A stretch of 27,164 nt of DNA. Origin: JACPFV01 sp035526825 (GTDB taxonomy: Bacteria > Pseudomonadota > Gammaproteobacteria > Nevskiales > Nevskiaceae). The notes beneath the pieces are model-generated. The model saw only the letters and a list, made by a program, of their open reading frames with translations, ran no database searches and was not told the DNA's origin. The DNA lies in the NCBI GenBank assembly GCA_035526825.1, contig DATLBT010000009.1, positions 1-27,164 of the forward strand, in the 5' to 3' direction. Each line of letters opens with the position of its first letter. Position 1 is the first letter of the stretch. The position numbers and the translations under genes are program-made. Positions 8,303 to 13,913 of this stretch are shown piece after piece.

Positions 8303-8320
8303 GAACCAGGAGTTGTGCCC

Positions 8321-8842
8321 ATCACGCAGGAAAAAGACGACCGCAAGAACCACCAGATCAACGTGCCGCGCGTGCGCGTGATCGGGGCCGATGGGTCGCA
8401 GATCGGGGTCATGATGACCCGCGACGCGATCCTCAAGGCCGAAGAGTCGGGGCTGGACCTGGTCGAGGTGTCGCCGAACGCGGATCCGCCGGTCTGCAAG
8501 ATCATGGATTACGGCAAGTACATCTACCAGAAGGACAAGGCGGCGCAGCAGGCGCGCAAGAAGCAGAAGCAGATCCAGGTCAAGGAGATCAAGTTCCGTC
8601 CGACGACGGAAGAGGCCGATTACCAGACCAAGCTGCGTGCGCTGAAGGCGTTCCTCGATGAGGGCGACAAGATCAAGGTCACGGTCCGTTTCCGCGGCCG
8701 TGAGATGCAGCACCAGGAACTGGGCGCGAAGCTGATGGATCGCGTGAAGGCCGACCTGCTGGAAATGGCGATCATCGAGCAGCACCCGCGCCTCGAGATG
8801 AGGCAGTCGGTGATGGTGATGTCGCCGAAGAAGAAGATTTAA
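8321..8842 (+). CDS. infC: Translation initiation factor IF-3, probable AUC start
   Basis: IF-3 binds the 30S subunit, blocks premature 50S joining and checks the start-codon/tRNA match. The 173-residue protein shows the N-terminal domain signature NVPRVRVIGADGSQIGVM and EVSPNADPPVCKIMDYGKY, then the basic linker and the C-terminal domain with KEIKFRPTTEEADYQTKL and VTVRFRGREMQHQELG. No ATG fits. AGGAG at 8308-8312 stands 8 nt before ATC at 8321, giving a protein starting (M)TQEKDDRKN. The in-frame GTG at 8315 is only 2 nt from that ribosome-binding site and the GTG at 8264 lies within the structured leader. Non-canonical AUU/AUC/AUA starts are characteristic of infC and underlie its autoregulation, because IF-3 rejects its own start codon. 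It heads the rpmI-rplT operon; thrS is not upstream. Confidence 0.93.
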   Translation: MTQEKDDRKNHQINVPRVRVIGADGSQIGVMMTRDAILKAEESGLDLVEVSPNADPPVCKIMDYGKYIYQKDKAAQQARKKQKQIQVKEIKFRPTTEEADYQTKLRALKAFLDEGDKIKVTVRFRGREMQHQELGAKLMDRVKADLLEMAIIEQHPRLEMRQSVMVMSPKKKI

Positions 8843-8925
8843 CAGAGAGCTGTAACACAAGCCGACTCGGGCTCCCAAATGCGCCGCTGGCGCTGCCCGA
8901 TGAAGCATTAGAAGGAGCAGTAGAG

Positions 8926-9123
8926 ATGCCAAAGCTGAAAACCAAGCGGGCTGCCGCCAAGCGCTTCAAGCGCACCGGCAAGGGTGGCTTCAAGCGCGCA
9001 CAGGGCTTCAAGCGCCACATCCTGACCAAGAAGTCCCCCAAGACCATCCGTAACCTCCGCGGTCCGACCCAGGTGCACGAGTCGGATGTCGATGGGGTTG
9101 CCCAGATGCTGCCGTACTCGTAA
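8926..9123 (+). CDS. rpmI: Large-subunit ribosomal protein bL35
   Basis: A small, very basic 65-residue protein of the 50S subunit. The signature is MPKLKTKRAAAKRFKRTGKG followed by HILTKKSPKTIRNLRG; length and motifs are standard. AAGGAG at about 8912-8917 precedes the ATG by 8 nt. The 83-nt gap from infC holds short GC-rich inverted repeats; in E. coli the equivalent region takes part in translational repression by L20, but I see no motif specific enough to claim that here. Co-transcribed with infC and rplT. Confidence 0.98.
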   Translation: MPKLKTKRAAAKRFKRTGKGGFKRAQGFKRHILTKKSPKTIRNLRGPTQVHESDVDGVAQMLPYS

Positions 9124-9135
9124 GGGAGAGCGCAC

Positions 9136-9495
9136 ATGGCAAGAGTCAAACGTGGCACCACCACCCGTGCCAAGCACAAGAAGCTGCTGAAGAAGGCAAA
9201 GGGCTATTACGGCGCCGGCAGCCGGTCGATCAAGACCGCGATGCAGCACGTCACGCGCGCGGGCGTCTATGCGTACCGCGACCGTCGCGTGAAGAAACGC
9301 GAGCTGCGCGCGCTGTGGATCCAGCGCATCAACGCCGCGGCCCGCGAACACGACCTGTCGTACAGCCGATTTATCCGCGGGCTCGCCCTCGCGGGCGTGG
9401 CCCTGGATCGCAAGGTCGTCGCCGACCTGGCCGTCCACGACAAGGCCGCGTTTGCCGTGTTGGCAGCCCAGGCGAAAGCCAGGCTCGCGGCCTGA
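9136..9495 (+). CDS. rplT: Large-subunit ribosomal protein bL20
   Basis: A 119-residue, highly basic 23S rRNA-binding protein needed early in 50S assembly. It opens with MARVKRGTTTRAKHKKLLKK, with GYYGAGSRSIKTA and then AYRDRRVKKRELRALWIQRI, all typical of bL20. In E. coli L20 also represses translation of rpmI and rplT. GGGAG lies 7 nt before the ATG, and only 12 nt separate it from the rpmI stop, consistent with translational coupling. A strong intrinsic terminator lies 28 nt after its stop. Confidence 0.98.
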   Translation: MARVKRGTTTRAKHKKLLKKAKGYYGAGSRSIKTAMQHVTRAGVYAYRDRRVKKRELRALWIQRINAAAREHDLSYSRFIRGLALAGVALDRKVVADLAVHDKAAFAVLAAQAKARLAA

Positions 9496-9523
9496 TCGTT
9501 TCTCCGTAGTTTCGTAGTTCCGG

Positions 9524-9561
9524 AAAGGGAGAGGGCTGCAGGCCTTCTCCCTTTTTGTTTT
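9524..9561 (+). terminator. Strong intrinsic terminator/attenuator between rplT and pheS
   Basis: A 13-bp stem (9524-9536 with 9542-9554, one G-T pair), a 5-nt loop TGCAG and a tail TTGTTTT. No Phe-rich leader peptide like E. coli pheM is visible upstream, and no promoter is evident between it and pheS. It may terminate the ribosomal-protein transcript or act as a partial attenuator for pheST. Confidence 0.9.
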
Positions 9562-9647
9562 GTGTCATTCCGAGCGCAGCGAGGAATCGCGTACTCGTAG
9601 CGTCGTCGCTCCAGGTACGCGATCCCTCGCTTCGCTCGGGATGACAC
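9562..9647 (+). repeat. Imperfect 33-bp inverted repeat (REP-like palindromic element)
   Basis: Arms 9562-9594 and 9615-9647 are complementary except at three positions, around a 20-nt centre (9595-9614). Each arm contains the core GAGCG(A/C)AGCGAGG. The outer end is immediately followed by the pheS Shine-Dalgarno AGGA (9649-9652). A 31-nt stretch of the right arm recurs exactly, in inverted orientation, at 13730-13760. I recognise this core as a dispersed repeat type seen in many bacterial genomes, from memory only. No coding capacity. Confidence 0.85.
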
Positions 9648-9657
9648 CAGGATTGAA

Positions 9658-10656
9658 ATGGACATCATCGAATCGTTGTTGGGCAAGGCCCGCGCGGACA
9701 TCGGCGCCGCCGCGGATGCGCGCGCACTCGAGCAGCTGCGTGTCGACTTGCTGGGCAAGAAGGGCAGCGTCACCGAGCTGCTGAAGCAGCTTGGCGGCAT
9801 GGCGCCGGACCAGCGCAAGGCCTTCGGCGAGCGCGTGAACAAGGCCAAGGACGAGGTCGGCGGCCTGATCGACGCGCGCAAGCGCTCGCTCGCCGATGTT
9901 GCCCTCGCGCAGCTGCTTGCGGCCGAGGCCGTCGACGTGACGCTGCCGGGCCGCGGCACGATGCCGGGCGGGGCGCACCCGCTGACGCGCACCATCGAGC
10001 GCATCGAGCGCCTGTTCGCCGAGCAGGGCTTCGCCTCGGTGTCGGGCCCCGAGATCGAGGATGATTTCCACAATTTCCAGGCGCTGAACATCCCGGAGTC
10101 GCACCCGGCGCGCGCCATGCAGGACACTTTCTACGTGCAGGGCGGCAAGAAGCTGCTGCGCACCCACACGTCGCCCGTGCAGATCCGGACGCTCGAGAAG
10201 CTGGTGAAATCCGGTGGCAAGCCCCCGGTGCGCATCATTTGCCCGGGCCGCGTCTACCGGAAGGACCTCGATCGCACGCACAGCCCGATGTTCCACCAGG
10301 TCGAAGGGCTCTACGTCGCCGAAAAAGTGACGCTGGCCGACCTCAAGTACGACCTCATGAGCTTCCTGTCGCGCTTCTTCGAGCGGGAAATGGAGGTGAT
10401 GTTCCGGCCGTCCTATTTCCCGTTCGTCGAGCCGGGCGCCGACGTTCACATCCGCTGGGGGGATCGATGGCTCGAGGTCATGGGCTGCGGCATGGTGCAC
10501 CCCAACGAGTTCAAGGCGGTCGGCCTCGATCCGGAGAAGTACACCGGCTACGCCTTCGGCATGGGTGTCGAGCGCATGGCGATGCTGCGTTACGGCGTGG
10601 ATGACCTGCGCCTGTTCTTCAACAATGACCTGCGCTTCCTGGGGCAATTCTCGTGA
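9658..10656 (+). CDS. pheS: Phenylalanine-tRNA ligase alpha subunit
   Basis: The catalytic subunit of the (alpha-beta)2 enzyme that charges tRNA-Phe. It has 332 residues: an N-terminal coiled-coil tRNA-binding arm (about 1-90), then the class II synthetase core with GFASVSGPEIEDDFHNFQAL, HTSPVQ (170-175, active site), motif 2 starting RVYRKD at 198 and continuing through HSPMFHQVEGL, and motif 3 GMGVER (301-306). The ATG is preceded by AGGA at 9649-9652, directly against the end of the palindromic repeat at 9562-9647, so folding of that repeat could affect initiation. It overlaps pheT by 4 nt (GTGA), which ensures coupled translation. It lies behind a strong terminator after rplT, so its mRNA supply may come from read-through. 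Confidence 0.99.
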   Translation: MDIIESLLGKARADIGAAADARALEQLRVDLLGKKGSVTELLKQLGGMAPDQRKAFGERVNKAKDEVGGLIDARKRSLADVALAQLLAAEAVDVTLPGRGTMPGGAHPLTRTIERIERLFAEQGFASVSGPEIEDDFHNFQALNIPESHPARAMQDTFYVQGGKKLLRTHTSPVQIRTLEKLVKSGGKPPVRIICPGRVYRKDLDRTHSPMFHQVEGLYVAEKVTLADLKYDLMSFLSRFFEREMEVMFRPSYFPFVEPGADVHIRWGDRWLEVMGCGMVHPNEFKAVGLDPEKYTGYAFGMGVERMAMLRYGVDDLRLFFNNDLRFLGQFS

Positions 10657-13061
10657 AGCTTCCGATCCAGTGGCTTCGCGAGTGGGCCAACCCGAAAGCC
10701 GACGACGCCATGCTCGCGGCGAAGCTCACGCGTGCCGGGCTCGAGTGCGAAGTGCTCGATGCGCCGCCGACGCTCGCCAACATCGTCGTCGGCGAGATTC
10801 GCGCAATCGCGCCGCATCCGCAGGCCGACCGCCTGCGCGTGTGCCAGGTCGACACCGGCGGCAAGGCGCCGTCGACCATCGTCTGCGGCGCGGCCAATGC
10901 GCGCGTTGGCATGAAGGCGCCGGTGGCGCTGCCGGGAGCCAAATTGCCCGATGGCACCGAGATCCGCACCGCGCCCCTGCGCGGTGTGGAGTCGGCCGGC
11001 ATGCTGTGCTCCGCCAAGGAGCTGGCGCTGGCGGAAAAATCGGACGGCCTCCTCGAGCTCGACGCGAGCGCGAAAGTTGGAACACCGATCGGGGCGCACC
11101 TGCGGCTGGCCGACGCCACGCTCGCGCTGGAACTCACCCCGAACCGCGGTGACTGCCTGTCGATATTGGGGCTGTCTCGCGAAATCAGCGCCGTGTTCGG
11201 CGTGCCGCACCGACGCCCAACGATCGCCGCGACCAAGGTCACCAGCAAACGGCGCTACCCGGTGGCGCTCGAATCGCGCGCCGATTGCGCGCGCTACGCC
11301 GGCCGCGCCATCGAGCGCATCGATCCTGCCGCTCGCACGCCCGACTGGATGCGCGAGCGCCTGCGCCGCGCCGGCATCCGCTGCATCCATCCGGTCGTCG
11401 ACGTCACTAACTACGTGCTGCTCGAGCTTGGCCAGCCGATGCACGCGTTCGACTGCGCCAAGTTCGGCGCCGCCATCAAGGTGCGGCGCGCCAAGGCGGG
11501 CGAGGCGCTCAAGCTGCTCAACGAGCAGGACTACGCCCTCGAGGCCAGAGACCTGCTCATCACCGACGGCGACAAGCCGCTCGCGCTGGCCGGCATCATG
11601 GGTGGCGCGGCGTCTGGCGTCGGCGCGCAGACGACCGACATCTTCCTCGAGAGCGCGGTATTCAGGCCCGAACTCGTCGCCGCCACCGGTCGACGCCTGC
11701 GCCTCCCGTCGGATGCGCTGTATCGCTTCGAGCGCGGCGTCGACCCGACGCTGCAGCGCGTGGCGCTCGAGCGCGCCACGCAGTTGATCCTCGAGATCTG
11801 CGGCGGCGCCGCCGGCCCGATCACCGAGGCCGGCGCGCTCACGCCCAAGGCGGTCGTGGTGAAGCTGCGTCGCGCGCGGCTCGACCAATTGCTGGGCTAC
11901 GCAATTCCGTCGGCCGAAGTGGAGGCTTCGCTCAGGCGCCTCGGCCTTGGCGTGAAGCTGCTCGGCAAGACTGGATGGCAGGCCACGATTCCGGGCCATC
12001 GCTACGACTTGCGCCTTGAAGTGGACCTCATCGAGGAAGCGGCGCGCCTTTACGGCTACGAGCGCATTCCCGCGCGCGCTTATCCGGCCCTGCTGGTGCC
12101 GGCGCCGGTGCCCGAGGCGCGGCCGGTTGATCGCGCGCGCGCGACCTTGATCGCGCGCGGATATCAGGAGGTCGTGACCTACGCGTTCGTCGACGCCGGC
12201 CTGCAGGGGCAACTGGCGCCGGATGCGAAGGCGATTCCGCTGGACAACCCGATCGCCGACACGCTCGCGCACATGCGCACGACGCTGTGGGTGGGCCTGA
12301 TCCAGGCCTGGCGCTACAACCAGCAGCGCCAGCAAAAACGCATGCGCCTGTTCGAGGTCGGTGTCTGCTTCCGCGACGAGGGCGGGGCAGTGGTCGAGAC
12401 CGCGTGCCTGGCCGCGTTGGCGGCGGGCCCGGCCGTCCCGGAGCAATGGGGCCAGCCCCAGCGGGCGACCGACTTTTTCGACTTCAAGGCGGACGTCGAG
12501 GCCCTGGCGGGCGCGGGTGCGGACGTGTCGTTCCAGCCCGGCGAGCACCCGGCGCTGCATCCGCGCCAGACGGCCCGGTTGGTCCGCGGCGGTCGCCCCG
12601 TGGGCTGGGCGGGGCCCTTGCACCCCCGCCTGGTGGCTGCGCTGGACCTGCCCGAGGCGCCGTTCCTTCTGGAGCTGGAGTCCGCGGCCCTGGGCCCTGC
12701 CGCGGTTCCAAGGCCCGGACAGGTCTCGGAATTTCCCGCTTCCCGCAGAGATCTGGCCCTGGTCATGAAGGACGACGTGGCTGCGGCCACCCTGCTCGCG
12801 CAGGCCCGCGAGGCCGCTGGCGGCTGCCTGCGCGAGGCGGGGGTGTTCGACGTCTACCGCGGTGCAGGCTTACCTAATGGTTTCAAAAGTGTCGCTTTAA
12901 GCTTGATTTTTCAAGACAATTCACGCACCCTAACTGACGTAGAAGTCGACTCGGCGGTGCAGGCGGTAACCCGCCGGCTCCGGGAAAGTCTGGGGGCTTC
13001 GATTCGAGGGGAGATCAGTGGCGGCGTTGACCAAGGCGGAACTGGCCGAAGCGCTGTTTGA
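10653..13061 (+). CDS. pheT: Phenylalanine-tRNA ligase beta subunit
   Basis: The beta subunit carries tRNA-binding and editing domains. Visible in order: a B1 start (MKLPIQWLREWANP), an EMAP-like tRNA-binding domain at about 40-150 ending in SAGMLCSAKELALAEKSDG, the LELTPNRGDCLSILGLSREI segment, the B3/B4 editing region with PVVDVTNYVLLELGQPMHAF and LALAGIMGG, a B5 domain, a catalytic-like core, and the C-terminal FDX-ACB anticodon-binding domain (from about residue 690). The GTG start overlaps the pheS stop by 4 nt. The protein has 802 residues; the last 16 or so (from about GEISGGVD) form a tail read through the ihfA start in another frame, so pheT overlaps ihfA by 44 nt. Codons from about 740 to 767 are unusually AT-rich (see the separate entry). 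Confidence 0.98.
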   Translation: MKLPIQWLREWANPKADDAMLAAKLTRAGLECEVLDAPPTLANIVVGEIRAIAPHPQADRLRVCQVDTGGKAPSTIVCGAANARVGMKAPVALPGAKLPDGTEIRTAPLRGVESAGMLCSAKELALAEKSDGLLELDASAKVGTPIGAHLRLADATLALELTPNRGDCLSILGLSREISAVFGVPHRRPTIAATKVTSKRRYPVALESRADCARYAGRAIERIDPAARTPDWMRERLRRAGIRCIHPVVDVTNYVLLELGQPMHAFDCAKFGAAIKVRRAKAGEALKLLNEQDYALEARDLLITDGDKPLALAGIMGGAASGVGAQTTDIFLESAVFRPELVAATGRRLRLPSDALYRFERGVDPTLQRVALERATQLILEICGGAAGPITEAGALTPKAVVVKLRRARLDQLLGYAIPSAEVEASLRRLGLGVKLLGKTGWQATIPGHRYDLRLEVDLIEEAARLYGYERIPARAYPALLVPAPVPEARPVDRARATLIARGYQEVVTYAFVDAGLQGQLAPDAKAIPLDNPIADTLAHMRTTLWVGLIQAWRYNQQRQQKRMRLFEVGVCFRDEGGAVVETACLAALAAGPAVPEQWGQPQRATDFFDFKADVEALAGAGADVSFQPGEHPALHPRQTARLVRGGRPVGWAGPLHPRLVAALDLPEAPFLLELESAALGPAAVPRPGQVSEFPASRRDLALVMKDDVAAATLLAQAREAAGGCLREAGVFDVYRGAGLPNGFKSVALSLIFQDNSRTLTDVEVDSAVQAVTRRLRESLGASIRGEISGGVDQGGTGRSAV
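12870..12950 (+). promoter_or_regulatory. AT-rich, rare-codon island inside the 3' end of pheT; candidate ihfA control region
   Basis: By direct count 12871-12920 is 32 percent GC and 12871-12950 is 40 percent, in a gene otherwise near 65-70 percent. The frame stays open and encodes ordinary FDX-ACB sequence, but with codons otherwise scarce here (TTA twice, CTA, AGT, TCA, ATT, TTT, GTA). It contains TTGATT at 12903-12908, which matches the 6-nt half of the IHF consensus read on the opposite strand; the other half matches poorly. It ends about 70 nt before the ihfA start. In E. coli, ihfA has promoters within or near pheT and is autoregulated by IHF, so a control role is plausible but inferred. 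No clean -35/-10 pair was found. Confidence 0.4.
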
Positions 13062-13320
13062 GCAACTTGGCCTCAACAAGCGGGAGGCCAAGGAGTTCGT
13101 GGACTATTTCTTCGAACAAGTACGCCACAGCCTCGAGGCCGGCGAGCAGGTAAAGCTTTCGGGTTTTGGCAATTTCGAGCTGCGGGACAAGAATCAGCGC
13201 CCGGGCCGGAACCCCAAGACCGGCGAGGAGATCCCGATCTCCGCGCGCCGAGTGGTGACGTTTCGTCCGGGACAGAAACTTCGGTTGCGAGTAGAGAGCG
13301 ATGCGGGAACTGGCGACTAA
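13018..13320 (+). CDS. ihfA: Integration host factor subunit alpha
   Basis: A 100-residue HU/IHF-family DNA-bending protein that pairs with the beta subunit encoded elsewhere. IHF shapes the nucleoid and assists sigma-54 promoters, recombination and replication. The alpha-type N terminus (MAALTKAELAEALFEQLGLN), the core VKLSGFGNFELRDKNQRPGR and the beta-arm NPKTGEEIPI with the DNA-intercalating Pro66 are all present. GTG start at 13018 with GGGGAG at 13007-13012. The start lies inside pheT (44-nt overlap) and the end overlaps the MerR-type gene by 20 nt. This pheT-ihfA-merR order is widespread in Beta- and Gammaproteobacteria. Confidence 0.97.
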   Translation: MAALTKAELAEALFEQLGLNKREAKEFVDYFFEQVRHSLEAGEQVKLSGFGNFELRDKNQRPGRNPKTGEEIPISARRVVTFRPGQKLRLRVESDAGTGD

Positions 13321-13717
13321 TCTTCCACTGCCGCTGCCGGAAATTCCGCGCAAGCGGTACTTCGCCATTGGCGAGGTGAGCGAGCTGTGCGCGGTCAAGC
13401 CGCATGTGCTGCGCTACTGGGAGCAGGAATTTCCGCAGTTGAAGCCGGTCAAGCGCCGCGGCAACCGGCGCTACTACCAGCACGACGACGTACAGATGAT
13501 CCGGCGCATCCGCAGCCTGCTGTACGAACAGGGCTTCACCATCGGCGGAGCGCGCCAGCGCCTGCGCGAGATGCCCAAGGCCACCGCACTACCGGTACGC
13601 GCGCCGACGGCGCAGCCCACGGCTCAGGTGCCGATGCTCAAGGGCAAGTTCACCCGGGGTGAACTCAAGCAGATGCGCACCGAACTCGAGGCCGCGCTGA
13701 AGCTGCTGGATCGCTAG
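13301..13717 (+). CDS. MerR-family transcriptional regulator
   Basis: A 138-residue MerR-type DNA-binding protein. The winged-helix N-terminal domain starts at about residue 20 (YFAIGEVSELCAVKPHVLRY then WEQEFPQLKPVKRRGNRRYY), followed by the second helix pair (IRRIRSLLYEQGFTIGGARQ) and a short C-terminal helix (FTRGELKQMRTELEAALKLL). No effector-binding domain, metal-binding Cys cluster or known inducer site is visible, so the signal is unknown. The ATG at 13301 overlaps ihfA by 20 nt with GAGAG upstream. The same regulator gene sits after ihfA in many proteobacteria, which suggests a conserved but, to my knowledge, uncharacterised job. No clear terminator follows; a solo repeat arm lies 12 nt past its stop. 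Confidence 0.95.
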   Translation: MRELATNLPLPLPEIPRKRYFAIGEVSELCAVKPHVLRYWEQEFPQLKPVKRRGNRRYYQHDDVQMIRRIRSLLYEQGFTIGGARQRLREMPKATALPVRAPTAQPTAQVPMLKGKFTRGELKQMRTELEAALKLLDR

Positions 13718-13729
13718 ACCCTCGAGCCG

Positions 13730-13760
13730 GTGTCATCCCGAGCGAAGCGAGGGATCGCGT
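13730..13760 (+). repeat. Solo arm of the palindromic repeat found upstream of pheS
   Basis: These 31 nt are identical to the reverse complement of 9617-9647. No partner arm is found nearby, so it cannot form the same hairpin by itself. It lies between the merR stop and the tRNA-Pro promoter, ending 5 nt before the proposed -35 box. Confidence 0.85.
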
Positions 13761-13765
13761 GCAGA

Positions 13766-13794
13766 TTCCCCCAACACCCCCAATCCGCTAAGAT
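13766..13794 (+). promoter_or_regulatory. Probable sigma-70 promoter of tRNA-Pro
   Basis: A weak TTCCCC (13766-13771), a 17-bp spacer and TAAGAT (13789-13794), followed by CGCGCC (13796-13801). The discriminator and spacing match the other three promoters; the -35 match is poor. Confidence 0.55.
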
Positions 13795-13820
13795 TCGCGC
13801 CCCTGCAATTTTTCTCGCGT

Positions 13821-13897
13821 CGGTGCGTAGCGCAGCCTGGTAGCGCACCTCCTTGGGGTGGAGGTGGTCGGAGGTTCAAATCCTCTCGCACCGACCA
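13821..13897 (+). tRNA. tRNA-Pro (anticodon GGG)
   Basis: A 77-nt cloverleaf with encoded CCA (13895-13897). The acceptor CGGTGCG pairs perfectly with CGCACCG. Anticodon stem CCTCC/GGAGG encloses loop TTGGGGT with GGG at 13855-13857, and the T arm contains GGTTCAAATCC. It lies downstream of merR, the usual place for this tRNA in many proteobacteria. No T-tailed hairpin is seen after it; a CGAGG/CCTCG repeat nearby lacks a T run. Confidence 0.97.
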
Positions 13898-13913
13898 AAT
13901 TCTTCCGAGGCGC

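Noticed and set aside
8264..8320. N-terminal extension of IF-3 from GTG 8264
   Set aside because: This stretch forms stable hairpins and encodes a Gly/Pro-rich sequence unlike IF-3; the Shine-Dalgarno lies downstream of that GTG.
10590..12623. A 677-codon open frame on the minus strand
   Set aside because: Antisense shadow of pheT with low-information Arg/Ala/Gly composition.
9562..13760. The palindromic repeats as a CRISPR array
   Set aside because: Only one full and one partial copy, 4 kb apart, with no regular spacers and no cas genes.
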